Origin: Paracidovorax citrulli
GTDB taxonomy: Bacteria > Pseudomonadota > Gammaproteobacteria > Burkholderiales > Burkholderiaceae_C
Reading direction: 5' to 3'
Assembly: GCF_900100305.1 (NCBI RefSeq)
Contig: NZ_FNEY01000022.1
Coordinates: 1 to 64,000 of the forward strand
Length of the DNA: 64,000 nucleotides
Shown: piece by piece, positions 7,789 through 17,036 of the stretch
Numbering within the stretch: the first letter of the stretch is position 1
Layout: each line of letters begins with the position of its first letter
The notes under the pieces: model-generated
Database searches by the model: none
The model's input: only the letters and a program-made list of their open reading frames with translations
Told to the model about the DNA's origin: nothing
Made by a program: the position numbers and the translations under genes

Positions 7789-8232
7789 TCAGGCGGCGGC
7801 GTCCACTACGAGGCGGTTTCCGACCACCTCCGCCACGCGGTAGGTGCCGGGCAGGGCGCCGGCCGCGCCGGCCGGGCCGCTGCGCAGCACGACCGTCCAC
7901 TGCGCGCCGCGGTAGCGCACCTGGGCCGTGCCGTCCGGGTTCCACGCGGGCACCTGGACGGTTTCGCCGACGTCGAGGTTCACGTCGCGGTTGCTCGCGG
8001 CGGGCTGCGCGGCGGCCATGCGGTGGCGGCGCAGCCGGTGGCAGGCGACGACGCCGCCCACGCCGACGCAGGCGGCTGCCACGAGCTGCGTGGTGATCGG
8101 CAGGCCGGCATGCGCCGCCAGTGCACCGGCCACGAGGCCGACGGCGAGCATGAGCAGGTAGAAGGTGCCCGTCACGAGTTCGGCGGCGACCATCGCGCCG
8201 GCCATCAGCCACCAGAGGGTGGAATGCTGCAT
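7789..8232 (-). CDS. NfeD-family membrane protein
   Basis: This 147-residue protein has hydrophobic segments near the N-terminus (roughly 6-50 and 65-85 in two or three spans). A C-terminal soluble OB-fold-like beta domain (about 95-145) follows, with the typical pattern NLDVGETVQVPAW and YRVAEVVGNRLVVD. The ATG at 8232 is chosen because GAGGAGG lies nine bases upstream; the frame is open further out but without support. NfeD proteins pair with slipin/SPFH proteins, and one follows directly downstream (7649-6735). The two probably form a membrane scaffold complex. The OB-fold domain is the recognisable part. Confidence 0.85.
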   Translation of the reverse strand: MQHSTLWWLMAGAMVAAELVTGTFYLLMLAVGLVAGALAAHAGLPITTQLVAAACVGVGGVVACHRLRRHRMAAAQPAASNRDVNLDVGETVQVPAWNPDGTAQVRYRGAQWTVVLRSGPAGAAGALPGTYRVAEVVGNRLVVDAAA

Positions 8233-8386
8233 CACGGGTGTCCTCCTCGCATGTCCGTGCCCGGCGGAGCCGGTGCTTTCCCGTCCATTCTGGGTCAAAT
8301 GCCGATGTCTTCAAAGGGATGACATCGTTATTCCTTACACTTCGCGGCTGTTTCGTTTTTTGGGCCCGCTTGCTCGGAGGCTGTGC

Positions 8387-10768
8387 ATGAAATTCCGCTT
8401 TCCCATCGTCATCATCGACGAGGACTACCGTTCCGAGAATACATCGGGCCTGGGTATCCGGGCCCTGGCCCAGGCGATCGAGGCCGAGGGTTTCGAGGTG
8501 CTCGGCGTGACGAGCTACGGCGACCTGTCGCAGTTCGCGCAGCAGCAGAGCCGGGCGAGCGCCTTCATCCTGTCGATCGACGACGAGGAGTTCACGCTGG
8601 GCTCGGGGCTGGACCCGATCGTGCTGAGCCTGCGCAACTTCATCGCCCAGGTGCGCCGCAAGAATTCCGACGTGCCGATCTACGTGCACGGCGAGACCAA
8701 GACCGCGCGCCACCTGCCCAACGACATCCTGCGCGAGCTGCACGGCTTCATCCACATGTTCGAGGACACGCCGGAGTTCGTGGCCAAGCACATCATCCGC
8801 GAGGCCAAGAGCTACCTGGAGAGCGTGCAGCCGCCGTTCTTCAAGGCGCTGCTGGACTATGCGGAAGACGGCTCCTACTCGTGGCACTGCCCGGGCCACT
8901 CCGGCGGCGTGGCGTTCCTCAAGAGCCCCGTGGGCCAGATGTTCCACCAGTTCTTCGGCGAGAACATGCTGCGCGCGGACGTGTGCAACGCCGTGGAGGA
9001 GCTGGGCCAGCTGCTGGACCACAACGGGGCCATCGGCGAGAGCGAGCGCAACGCGGCGCGCATCTTCAATGCCGACCACTGCTTCTTCGTGACCAACGGC
9101 ACGAGCACCTCGAACAAGATGGTGTGGCACCACACGGTGGCGCCGGGCGACGTGGTGGTGGTGGACCGCAATTGCCACAAGTCCATCCTGCACTCGATCA
9201 TCATGACCGGGGCGATCCCCGTGTTCCTGAAGCCCACGCGCAACCACTTCGGCATCATCGGCCCGATCCCGCAGGCCGAGTTCGAGAAGGAGGCGATCCA
9301 GGCGAAGATCCGCGCCAACCCGCTGCTCAAGGGCGTGGACGCCACCACGGTGAAGCCGCGCGTGCTGACGATCACGCAGTCCACCTACGACGGCGTGCTC
9401 TACAACACCGAGACCATCAAGTCGATGATGGACGGCTACGTGGACAACCTGCACTTCGACGAGGCCTGGCTGCCGCATGCGGCCTTCCATCCGTTCTACG
9501 GCAGCTACCACGCCATGGGCAAGAAGCGCGCGCGCCCGAAGCATTCGGTGGTGTATGCGACGCAGTCCATCCACAAGCTGCTGGCCGGCATCAGCCAGGC
9601 GAGCCACGTACTGGTGCAGGATTCGCAGACGGTGAAACTGGACCGCCCGCTCTTCAACGAGGCGTACCTGATGCACACCTCGACCAGCCCGCAGTACAGC
9701 ATCATCGCCAGCTGCGACGTGGCCGCGGCCATGATGGAGCCGCCCGGCGGCACGGCGCTCGTGGAAGAGAGCCTGCTCGAAGCCCTGGATTTCCGCCGCG
9801 CCATGCGCAAGGTGGAAGAGGAGTTCGGCAAGGACGACTGGTGGTTCAAGGTCTGGGGCCCGGAGAAGATGGCCGACGAGGGCGTGGGCCGCGCGGAGGA
9901 CTGGATCATCCGCAGCGACGGCAAGGGCAAAAAGAACGGCAGCAAGTGGCACGGCTTCGGCCAGCTGGCCGACGGCTTCAACATGCTGGACCCGATCAAG
10001 TCCACCATCGTCACGCCCGGCCTGAACCTGGACGGCAAGTTCGACAAGACCGGCATTCCCGCGTCCATCGTGACCAAGTACCTGGCCGAGCACGGCGTGG
10101 TGGTGGAGAAGACGGGGCTCTACAGCTTCTTCATCATGTTCACCATCGGCATCACCAAGGGCCGCTGGAACACGCTGCTGGCCGCGCTGCAGCAGTTCAA
10201 GGACGACTACGAGAAGAACCAGCCGATGTGGCGGATCCTTCCGGAGTTCTGCCAGCAGCACAAGCGCTACGAGCGCATGGGCCTGAAGGACCTGTGCCAG
10301 CACGTGCATGCGCTCTACGCCAAGTACGACATCGCGCGGCTGACGACCGAGATGTACCTGTCGGACCTGACGCCGGCGATGAAGCCCAGCGACGCCTATG
10401 CCCACATCGCGCACCGCAAGACCGAGCGCGTGGAGATCGACCACCTGGAAGGCCGCATCACCACCAGCCTGATCACGCCGTACCCGCCGGGGATTCCGCT
10501 GCTGATCCCGGGCGAGGTCTTCAACAAGAAGATCGTGGACTACCTCAAATTCGCGCGCGAGTTCGCCAAGCTCTGTCCGGGCTTCGAGACCGACATCCAC
10601 GGCCTGGTGGAGATCGAGGACGACAACGGCCACGTGCGCTACTACGCCGATTGCGTGACCCGGACCGAGCAGCCCAAGCCCGGCCGCCGCGGCGGCCGCA
10701 AGGACGCGCCCGACGCCGAGGACATCGTGCAGGTGGGCAGCGACGGGCCGTTCGGCCGGAAGATCTGA
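8387..10768 (+). CDS. PLP-dependent Orn/Lys/Arg decarboxylase (inducible type)
   Basis: This 793-residue cytoplasmic enzyme belongs to the fold-I basic amino-acid decarboxylases (AdiA/CadA/SpeF/LdcC group). It removes the alpha-carboxyl from arginine, lysine or ornithine to give agmatine, cadaverine or putrescine. Residues 1-130 form the response-regulator-like wing domain (VIIDEDYRSENTSGLGIRAL at the start). The catalytic domain follows, with WHCPGHSGG, FVTNGTSTSNK, HFDEAW and the PLP lysine Lys397 in ATQSIHKLLAG. The C-terminal domain runs from about 600 and ends in a short basic/acidic tail. The ATG at 8387 has CGGAGG six bases upstream. The substrate cannot be assigned from motifs. A single-gene unit, it is closed by a strong terminator at 10801. 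Acid resistance or polyamine supply are the likely roles. Confidence 0.92.
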   Translation: MKFRFPIVIIDEDYRSENTSGLGIRALAQAIEAEGFEVLGVTSYGDLSQFAQQQSRASAFILSIDDEEFTLGSGLDPIVLSLRNFIAQVRRKNSDVPIYVHGETKTARHLPNDILRELHGFIHMFEDTPEFVAKHIIREAKSYLESVQPPFFKALLDYAEDGSYSWHCPGHSGGVAFLKSPVGQMFHQFFGENMLRADVCNAVEELGQLLDHNGAIGESERNAARIFNADHCFFVTNGTSTSNKMVWHHTVAPGDVVVVDRNCHKSILHSIIMTGAIPVFLKPTRNHFGIIGPIPQAEFEKEAIQAKIRANPLLKGVDATTVKPRVLTITQSTYDGVLYNTETIKSMMDGYVDNLHFDEAWLPHAAFHPFYGSYHAMGKKRARPKHSVVYATQSIHKLLAGISQASHVLVQDSQTVKLDRPLFNEAYLMHTSTSPQYSIIASCDVAAAMMEPPGGTALVEESLLEALDFRRAMRKVEEEFGKDDWWFKVWGPEKMADEGVGRAEDWIIRSDGKGKKNGSKWHGFGQLADGFNMLDPIKSTIVTPGLNLDGKFDKTGIPASIVTKYLAEHGVVVEKTGLYSFFIMFTIGITKGRWNTLLAALQQFKDDYEKNQPMWRILPEFCQQHKRYERMGLKDLCQHVHALYAKYDIARLTTEMYLSDLTPAMKPSDAYAHIAHRKTERVEIDHLEGRITTSLITPYPPGIPLLIPGEVFNKKIVDYLKFAREFAKLCPGFETDIHGLVEIEDDNGHVRYYADCVTRTEQPKPGRRGGRKDAPDAEDIVQVGSDGPFGRKI

Positions 10769-10800
10769 TCGCCACGCACGGCGGAGCGTACCGCTCGCGG

Positions 10801-10836
10801 AAGCCCGGTGGCGTGAAGGCGCCTCCGGGCTTTCTT
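10801..10836 (+). terminator. Rho-independent terminator after the decarboxylase
   Basis: AAGCCCGG and its complement CCGGGCTT, plus an inner GGCG/CGCC pair, make a GC-rich hairpin followed by TTTCTT, about 30 bases past the TGA at 10768. Confidence 0.75.
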
Positions 10837-10942
10837 GCATGGAATGGGTACCGGGCTTGATCCAGGCGGTGCCATGGCCCGTATGAGTGGGCAGCCGCGC
10901 GAGTTATCCGGGCGGCCATCCCAACGACCGACGGAGACTTCC

Positions 10943-11503
10943 ATGACCTTTCGCCTGAATGCCCGCCTCGCAGCCGCCAGCCTCACGCTCGTCCTGTCTG
11001 CCGCCGTCATGCCCGCCCTCGCGCAGGTGACCGTCGGCGGCGCGCCGATGTTCCCCACCAAGGACATCATCGACAACGCGGTGAATTCGAAGGATCACAC
11101 CACGCTGGTCGCTGCCGTGAAGGCCGCGGGACTGGTGGACACGCTCAAGGGCCCCGGTCCGTTCACGGTGTTCGCACCCACCAATGCAGCCTTCGCCGCG
11201 CTGCCGGCCGGCACGGTCGATACGCTGCTGAAGCCGGAGAACAAGGCCACGCTGACCAAGGTGCTGACCTACCACGTCGTGCCTGGCAAGATCGATGCGG
11301 CCGCGCTGTCGAAGATGATCGCCGATGGCAAGGGCTCGGCCAGCCTGAAGACCGTGGCCGGTGGCACGCTGACCGCCAGGGCCAGCGGTTCGTCCATCGC
11401 GCTGACGGATGAAAAGGGCGGCACGTCCACCGTCACCATCCCTGACGTGTACCAGTCCAACGGGGTGATCCACGTCGTGGACAAGGTGCTGTTGCCGAAG
11501 TAA
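10943..11503 (+). CDS. Exported fasciclin (FAS1) domain protein
   Basis: This 186-residue protein has a signal peptide (residues 1-27, cleavage after ALA) and one FAS1 domain (about 40-184). The two conserved boxes are readable: FTVFAPTNAAFAALP (H1 region) and VLTYHVVPGK, and the domain ends with SNGVIHVVDKVLLPK. Single-domain bacterial FAS1 proteins are periplasmic or surface proteins linked to adhesion or matrix interactions. The frame opens earlier at 10835, but only the ATG at 10943 (GGAGA seven bases upstream) gives a signal peptide. It stands between the decarboxylase terminator and the convergent fabI and so looks monocistronic. Confidence 0.92.
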   Translation: MTFRLNARLAAASLTLVLSAAVMPALAQVTVGGAPMFPTKDIIDNAVNSKDHTTLVAAVKAAGLVDTLKGPGPFTVFAPTNAAFAALPAGTVDTLLKPENKATLTKVLTYHVVPGKIDAAALSKMIADGKGSASLKTVAGGTLTARASGSSIALTDEKGGTSTVTIPDVYQSNGVIHVVDKVLLPK

Positions 11504-11584
11504 TCCCTGTCCGTCCGTAAGTACGCATCGCTGGTGCCCGGTGGCTGCCCGCCGGTGCGCGGATTGCCGCTGGCCGGATGTGCG

Positions 11585-11624
11585 AAAGCCGCGAGGCCGC
11601 CCCATGGCGGGACCTTGCGGCTTT
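11585..11624 (-). terminator. Hairpin downstream of fabI
   Basis: AAAGCCGC (11585-11592) pairs with GCGGCTTT (11617-11624), with further G/C pairing inside. It lies between the convergent fasciclin gene and fabI and could end either transcript; the T-run is short on both sides. Confidence 0.45.
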
Positions 11625-11670
11625 GGCTGTCCGTGCATCGGTTCGGTCGCCCGCCGACGCGGCCTGGCGA

Positions 11671-12468
11671 TCAGGCCAGGTTGGCGCTGTCGCGGCTGAT
11701 GCCGCCGGTCTGGCTGAAGCCGCCGTCCACGTACATGATTTCCGCCGTCACGCCGCTGGCGAGGTCCGACAGCAGGAAGGCCGCGGCATTGCCCACGTCC
11801 TCGATGGTCACGTTGCGGCGCAGGGGCGAGGCGTCGGCCACGGTGCCCAGCAGCTTGCCGAAGTCCTTGATGCCGCTGGCGGCCAGTGTCTTGATCGGGC
11901 CTGCGCTGATGCCGTTGGCGCGCATGCCCCTGGGGCCCAGGGATTCGGCCAGGTAGCGCACGCTGGCTTCCAGGCTGGCCTTGGCCAGGCCCATGGTGTT
12001 GTAGTTGGGCACCGCGCGCAGTGCGCCCAGGTAGCTCAGGGTGAGCACGGCGGCCTTGTCGTTCAGGTAGGGCAGGGCGGCCTTGGCCATGGCGGGGAAG
12101 CTGTAGGCGCTGATGTCGTGCGCGATGCGGAAGGATTCGCGCGACAGGCCTTCGAGGAAGTCGCCAGCGATGGCTTCACGCGGAGCGAAACCGATGCTGT
12201 GCACGAAGCCGTCGAACTTCGGCCAGGTGGCCGACAGGTCGGCGAACATGCGCTCGATCTGCTCGTCGCTCGCCACGTCGCAATCGAAGACCAGCCTGGA
12301 ATCGAATTCGGCCGCGAATTCGGTGATGCGGTCCTTGAAGCGCTCGCCCACGTAGCTGAAGGCCAGCTCGGCACCCTGCGCGTGGCAGGCCTTGGCGATG
12401 CCGTAGGCGATGGAACGGTTGGACAGCACGCCGGTGATGAGCAGCTTCTTGCCGGTCAGGAAACCCAT
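11671..12468 (-). CDS. fabI: Enoyl-[acyl-carrier-protein] reductase [NADH]
   Basis: This 265-residue enzyme catalyses the last step of each fatty-acid elongation cycle, NADH-dependent reduction of trans-2-enoyl-ACP in the type II synthase. The short-chain dehydrogenase fold is complete. It has the divergent nucleotide loop [13 protein letters not shown], the acidic patch FDCDV, SIGFAP, and the catalytic set Tyr146, Tyr156 and Lys163 ([18 protein letters not shown]), at the same numbers as in the E. coli enzyme. It is the classical triclosan-sensitive type. It is divergently transcribed from yejA, with about 146 bases between the two starts. Confidence 0.97.
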   Translation of the reverse strand: MGFLTGKKLLITGVLSNRSIAYGIAKACHAQGAELAFSYVGERFKDRITEFAAEFDSRLVFDCDVASDEQIERMFADLSATWPKFDGFVHSIGFAPREAIAGDFLEGLSRESFRIAHDISAYSFPAMAKAALPYLNDKAAVLTLSYLGALRAVPNYNTMGLAKASLEASVRYLAESLGPRGMRANGISAGPIKTLAASGIKDFGKLLGTVADASPLRRNVTIEDVGNAAAFLLSDLASGVTAEIMYVDGGFSQTGGISRDSANLA

Positions 12469-12579
12469 TGTTGTTCTCCAGTGAATGCGGTAGGGGTGGA
12501 ATGCCGGAGGGGCGCGGCGCGGCCCGTGGCGGAAAGATGCGGCGGCCGGGAATCCGACCGGGAAAATCCCCCGGCAGGC

Positions 12580-12608
12580 GTGGACGGCCCGCCACCGTAG
12601 TGCAGAAT
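12580..12608 (+). promoter_or_regulatory. Candidate yejA promoter very close to the start codon
   Basis: TGGACG (12580-12585) and CAGAAT (12603-12608) are spaced 17 bases apart. The hexamer lies only six bases before the yejA ATG at 12615, and no Shine-Dalgarno is present, so the transcript may have almost no leader. Both hexamers are imperfect, so this is a hint only. Confidence 0.35.
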
Positions 12609-12614
12609 TGTCGC

Positions 12615-14432
12615 ATGCGGCTCTGGAAGAAGATCTGTCTGCTGTGGGGAATCTGCCTGTGTGCGCTGCCGGCCTGGGCCGCGCATGGCTACGCGCTGTG
12701 GGACGATCTCAAGTACCCGGCGGGTTTCGCGCATTTCGACTACGTCGATCCCGACGCGCCCAAGGGCGGCGAGCTGCGCATGGTGAGCAACCTGCGCTAT
12801 TCCACCTTCGACAAGTACAACCCGTTCACGATGAAGGGGTCGCCGCCGGCCTACCTGTCGGACCTGCTGTTCGAGAGCCTGCTGGCCGGCTCCATGGACG
12901 AGACGGCTTCGGGCTACGGATTGCTGGCCGAGGACGTGCAGGTACCCGAGGACCGCCTCAGCGCCACGTTCCGCCTGCGGGCCGAAGCGCGCTTCCACGA
13001 CGGCAGCCCGGTCGAGGCCGCCGACGTGAAGCATACCTACGAGACGCTCGTCGGGCCCCATGCGTCGCCGAGCTACGCGACGCTGCTGCAGGAGGTGGCA
13101 GGGGTGGATGTGCTGGACCGGCGCACGGTGCGCTTCCGCTTCAAGCACCCCAACCGCGAGCTGCCGCTCACCGTGGGCAGCCTGCCGATCTTCAGCCGCG
13201 CCTGGGGGCGCCAGGCGGACGGCAAGGCGAAGCGTTTCGACGAGATCGTGACCGACATCCCCATCGGCAGCGGTCCGTATCGCATCGGCCCGGTGGCGTT
13301 CGGCCGCGACATCACCTACGTGCGCGACCCGCAGTACTGGGGCCGCGACCTGAACGTGAACCGGGGCGCGTACAACTTCGACCGCATCACGGTCAAGATC
13401 TACAAGGACAACACCGCCCGGCTGGAGGCCGTGAAGGCCGGCGAGTTCGACTTCATGACCGTATATTCGGCCGGCGACTGGGCGCGCCGCATCGATGGCA
13501 AGCTGTTCCGGCAGGGCGTGCTGGTGAAGACGGAACTCAGGCACCGCCTGCCGGCGGGGTTCCAGAGCTATGTGCTCAACACGCGGCGGCCGATGCTCAA
13601 GGACCTGCGGGTGCGTGAAGCGCTGGGGCTGGCGCTGGACTACGATTGGATGAACCGGCAGATGTTCTACGGCGGCTACCCGCGCGTGGTGGACCTGTTC
13701 GGGAATACCGACTGCCAGGCGACCGGCGTGCCGGGGCCGGAGGAACTGGCGCTGCTGGAACCGTGGCGCGGCAAGGTGCCGGACAGCGTGTTCGGGCCCA
13801 TGTACACGCCCCCGGTCACCGAAGGGGCGGGCCATTCCCTGCGCGACAACCTGCGCCGCGCCCGCCAGTTGCTGGCCGACGCCGGCTGGACCTACCGAGA
13901 CGGCGCGCTGCGCAACGCGAAGGGCGAGCCCATGGTGATCGACTACCTCGACAGCAAGGAGGCCGGCGCGCGCATGGTGACGCCCTGGATGCGCAACCTC
14001 GAGAAGCTGGGCATCACGCTGCGCTTCACCTCGGTGGACTTCGCGCTGTACCTGCAGCGCCTGGACAAGTTCGATTACGACATGATCACCCTGGCCTACC
14101 CCGGCACCTACAACCCGGGCCAGGAAATGCTGGAGCTGTTCGGCAGCCGGCGCGCCGACGTGGAGGGCAGCAGCAATTACTCGGGGGTGAAGAGCCCGGC
14201 GGTCGATGCCCTCGCGATCGCGTTGACGCGGGCGAAATCCAAGGCCGAACTGCTGCCCGCGTGCCGGGCGCTGGACCGCGTCATCATGCACAGCCACTAC
14301 CTCATCCCGCAGTGGCAACTGTCCGCGCACCGCATCGTGTACAACCAGCAGCGTCTGGCCTACCACGCGCCCATGCCGCCCTATGCGAAAGCCGAGGAGT
14401 GGGCGATGTTTTCGTGGTGGAGCCTGAAGTGA
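12615..14432 (+). CDS. yejA: Periplasmic peptide-binding protein of the Yej ABC importer
   Basis: This 605-residue family 5 extracellular solute-binding protein captures peptides for the inner-membrane Yej transporter. A signal peptide covers residues 1-22 (LCALPAWAA). The mature N-terminus [21 protein letters not shown] is typical of YejA, and later segments [20 protein letters not shown] and the C-terminal [13 protein letters not shown] fit the family. The ATG at 12615 is preferred because the longer frame would bury the signal peptide. It heads yejA-yejB-yejE-yejF, the set known to import microcin C-type peptides and other oligopeptides. A repeat element separates it from yejB. Confidence 0.93.
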   Translation: MRLWKKICLLWGICLCALPAWAAHGYALWDDLKYPAGFAHFDYVDPDAPKGGELRMVSNLRYSTFDKYNPFTMKGSPPAYLSDLLFESLLAGSMDETASGYGLLAEDVQVPEDRLSATFRLRAEARFHDGSPVEAADVKHTYETLVGPHASPSYATLLQEVAGVDVLDRRTVRFRFKHPNRELPLTVGSLPIFSRAWGRQADGKAKRFDEIVTDIPIGSGPYRIGPVAFGRDITYVRDPQYWGRDLNVNRGAYNFDRITVKIYKDNTARLEAVKAGEFDFMTVYSAGDWARRIDGKLFRQGVLVKTELRHRLPAGFQSYVLNTRRPMLKDLRVREALGLALDYDWMNRQMFYGGYPRVVDLFGNTDCQATGVPGPEELALLEPWRGKVPDSVFGPMYTPPVTEGAGHSLRDNLRRARQLLADAGWTYRDGALRNAKGEPMVIDYLDSKEAGARMVTPWMRNLEKLGITLRFTSVDFALYLQRLDKFDYDMITLAYPGTYNPGQEMLELFGSRRADVEGSSNYSGVKSPAVDALAIALTRAKSKAELLPACRALDRVIMHSHYLIPQWQLSAHRIVYNQQRLAYHAPMPPYAKAEEWAMFSWWSLK

Positions 14433-14436
14433 GAGT

Positions 14437-14600
14437 CCACCCCCCTGAGGCGCTGCGCGCCTTCCCCCCGCTCTCGCCGTGCTGCGCACGTCGGGCAGGG
14501 GGACGACGCCGGTGGCCCGGCGAAGCCGGTTCCACGGCGCCTGCTGGCATGGCCTGCTCCGCGGCCAGCGGAAGGGGCGTGCCGCGGCGGTTTCATGGTG
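14437..14600 (+). repeat. Interspersed intergenic repeat, copy A (yejA/yejB)
   Basis: Beginning 5 bases after the yejA stop, this copy shows ACCCCCCTGAGGCGC, then CGCCTTCCCCC, CTCTC, GCTGCGCA and AGGGGGAC in the order found in copy C at 26711. It ends near the CCGCGGCCAGCGG around 14560-14600. The C-rich and G-rich blocks can pair into a long hairpin. It is the most diverged of the three copies on its right side. Confidence 0.7.
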
Positions 14601-14658
14601 CGTGGATGGCGCGTAGCGCCGTCGATCACTGAAGCTTTGGATTACACCGCGCGCCACC

Positions 14659-15702
14659 ATGTTCGCCTACATCGCCAAACGCCTCCTGTTGATGCTGCCC
14701 ACGCTGCTGGGCGTGCTGCTGCTCACCTTCGTCGTCATCCAGTTCGTACCCGGCGGCCCGGTGGAGCAGTACCTGGCGGAGGCCCGCACGGCGGCGGGCA
14801 AGGGCGGGGCGGCCGGCGGGCTGGAGTCCGGCGGCATGAGCTACCGCGGCGACCAGGGCGTGGACCCGAAGCGGCTGGAGCAGATCAAGGCGCTGTATGG
14901 CTTCGACAAGCCGGCGCACGAGCGGTTCTTCCAGATGCTGGCGCAGTTCGCCCGCTTCGACCTGGGCCGGAGCTTTTTCCAGAACAAGGAGGTGTGGGCG
15001 CTGGTGAAGGAAAAGCTGCCGGTCTCCATCAGCCTGGGGCTGTGGACCTTCTTCATCAGCTACCTGGTGGCGGTGCCGCTGGGCGTGGCCAAGGCCGTGC
15101 GCGCAGGTTCGCGCTTCGACCTGGTGACCACACTGCTCGTCCTGGTGGGTTATGCGATCCCGGGCTTCGTGCTGGGGGTGGCGCTGCTGGTGGTGTTCGG
15201 CGGGCAGCTGCAGTGGTTCCCGCTGCGCGGGCTGGTGTCGTCCAACTGGGAACAGATGGGCTGGGGCGCGCGCATCGTGGACTACCTCTGGCACATCACG
15301 CTGCCGGTGACGGCGATGGTGGCGGGCAGCTTCGCGGTGACGGCGATGCTCACCAAGAACGCCTTCCTGGAGGAGATCCGCAAGCAGTACGTGCTGACCG
15401 CGCGGGCCAAGGGCCTGTCGGAGCGGCAGGTGCTCTGGAAGCACGTTTTCCGCAATGCGCTGATCCCCATCATCACGGGCTTTCCGGCGGCGTTCATCGG
15501 CGCGTTCTTCACGGGCTCGCTGCTGATCGAGACGCTGTTCTCGCTCGACGGCCTGGGCCTGCTGAGCTACGAGAGCGTGATCCGCCGCGACTACCCCGTG
15601 GTGCTGGGCACGCTCTACCTGTTCACGCTGATCGGGCTGGTCACCAAGCTCGTCAGCGATCTTTGCTATGTGTGGGTCGATCCCCGCGTGAAGTTCGACT
15701 GA
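14659..15702 (+). CDS. yejB: Peptide ABC transporter permease YejB
   Basis: This 347-residue inner-membrane permease has an N-terminal span (about 8-30), a large periplasmic loop and five further spans. The coupling (EAA-like) loop TARAKGLSERQVLWKHVFRNALIP near residue 260 contacts the ATPase. The opening MFAYIAKRLLLMLPTLLGVLLLTF is typical of DppB/YejB permeases. No good Shine-Dalgarno precedes the ATG, so translation may depend on upstream coupling or context. It forms the channel with YejE, whose gene starts four bases after its stop. Confidence 0.95.
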   Translation: MFAYIAKRLLLMLPTLLGVLLLTFVVIQFVPGGPVEQYLAEARTAAGKGGAAGGLESGGMSYRGDQGVDPKRLEQIKALYGFDKPAHERFFQMLAQFARFDLGRSFFQNKEVWALVKEKLPVSISLGLWTFFISYLVAVPLGVAKAVRAGSRFDLVTTLLVLVGYAIPGFVLGVALLVVFGGQLQWFPLRGLVSSNWEQMGWGARIVDYLWHITLPVTAMVAGSFAVTAMLTKNAFLEEIRKQYVLTARAKGLSERQVLWKHVFRNALIPIITGFPAAFIGAFFTGSLLIETLFSLDGLGLLSYESVIRRDYPVVLGTLYLFTLIGLVTKLVSDLCYVWVDPRVKFD

Positions 15703-15706
15703 GCGC

Positions 15707-16798
15707 ATGAGTATTCCATCCCCCGACCTTTCCGCTCCGGCCGCCATGCCGTCCACGGCGGCACCCCCGCCCGCGCCGGTGTCGCTTTCGCCCTCCCGCC
15801 GCGCATGGACGCGCTTCAAGCGCAACCGGCTGGGCTTCTGGAGCCTGGTGGTCTTCTGCGTGCTGGTGGCCGTCAGCCTGGCGGCGGAGCTGGTGAGCAA
15901 CGACAAGCCGCTCATCGTGCACTACGAGGGCCAGACGTACTTTCCGCTGTTCAAGTCCTATCCCGAGACGACGTTCGGCGGGGATTTCGACACGCCGACC
16001 GACTACCTGGACCCCTTCATCCAGGAGCGCCTGAGCGCCGGAGGCAACTGGGCGCTCTACACGCTCAACCGGTACGGGCCCAACACGCTGAACTATTTCG
16101 CGAAGTCGCCCAACCCGTCCGCGCCGACCGCCGACAACTGGCTGGGCACGGACGACCGGGGCCGCGACATGCTCGCGCAACTGCTCTACGGTTTCCGCGT
16201 GAGCGTGCTGTTCGGGCTGGCGCTCACCATCACCGGGGTGGTGCTGGGGCTGGTGACGGGCGCGATCCAGGGATTCTTCGGGGGGCGGACGGACCTGGCC
16301 TTCCAGCGCTTCATCGAGATCTGGAGCTCGATGCCCGAGCTGTACCTGCTGATCATTTTCAGCGCACTGTTCTCCCCCAGCCTGGCGCTGCTGCTGATCC
16401 TGCTCAGCCTGTTCGGCTGGATGGGGCTGTCGGACTACGTGCGCGCGGAGTTCCTGCGCAACCGGCAGCTGGACTACGTGAAGGCCGCGCGCGCCCTGGG
16501 CGTGCCCGACCGGCAGATCATCTGGCGCCACATCCTGCCCAACAGCATGACGCCGGTCGTCACCTTCCTGCCTTTCCGGATGAGCGCGGCCATCCTCTCG
16601 CTCACGTCGCTGGACTTCCTGGGCCTGGGCGTGCCGCCCGGCACCCCTTCGCTCGGCGAGCTGCTGAACCAGGGCAAGAACAATATCGATGCATGGTGGA
16701 TTTCCATCTTCACGTTCGCCGTGCTGGTGGGCACCCTGCTGCTGCTGACCTTCATGGGCGATGCGCTGCGCGACGCCCTCGATCCGAGGAAACAATGA
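15707..16798 (+). CDS. yejE: Peptide ABC transporter permease YejE
   Basis: This 363-residue partner permease of YejB starts with a proline/alanine-rich cytoplasmic tail and RAWTRFKRNRLGFWSL. A first span follows (about 42-64), then an insert unusual for DppC relatives but typical of YejE (residues about 70-140), and five spans with the coupling loop VKAARALGVPDRQIIWRHILPN near 255. Its ATG lies four bases after the yejB stop, so the two are coupled. A repeat element begins two bases after its own TGA and separates it from yejF. Confidence 0.95.
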   Translation: MSIPSPDLSAPAAMPSTAAPPPAPVSLSPSRRAWTRFKRNRLGFWSLVVFCVLVAVSLAAELVSNDKPLIVHYEGQTYFPLFKSYPETTFGGDFDTPTDYLDPFIQERLSAGGNWALYTLNRYGPNTLNYFAKSPNPSAPTADNWLGTDDRGRDMLAQLLYGFRVSVLFGLALTITGVVLGLVTGAIQGFFGGRTDLAFQRFIEIWSSMPELYLLIIFSALFSPSLALLLILLSLFGWMGLSDYVRAEFLRNRQLDYVKAARALGVPDRQIIWRHILPNSMTPVVTFLPFRMSAAILSLTSLDFLGLGVPPGTPSLGELLNQGKNNIDAWWISIFTFAVLVGTLLLLTFMGDALRDALDPRKQ

Positions 16799-16799
16799 G

Positions 16800-16985
16800 C
16801 ACCCCCCTGAGTCGCTGCGCGCCTCCGTGCAGCCGCCAGACGCGTCAGCCCTTCGGGCACGTCCGACCCTGCGCAGGCAGGCTCGGAGCCGCGGCCCTCA
16901 GCCCCCTCTCCCGGCTTCGCCGGGAGGGGGGACACCGCCAGCGCGGCGGGGCGGCCCTTGCGCGGCGGTTGCTGGCCGAGGCCGC
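16800..16985 (+). repeat. Interspersed intergenic repeat, copy B (yejE/yejF)
   Basis: Beginning two bases after the yejE stop, it opens with CACCCCCCTGAGTCGCTGCG. A perfect hairpin, TCCCGGC/GCCGGGA with C5/G5 extension, follows at 16902-16930, then GACACCGCCAGCGC and GGGGCGGCCCTTGCGCGG, shared almost letter for letter with copy C. An extra block of about 75 bases (roughly 16825-16900) is absent from the other copies. Confidence 0.8.
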
Positions 16986-17036
16986 GCCCTGTTCGCACGC
17001 CACGGGATATGTCGGGGAACAGAAAGCTACCCAGTC

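Noticed and set aside
7295-10840. A 1181-codon open frame antisense to the decarboxylase
   Set aside because: Antisense to a complete enzyme gene with clear active site; the frame has no protein-like composition.
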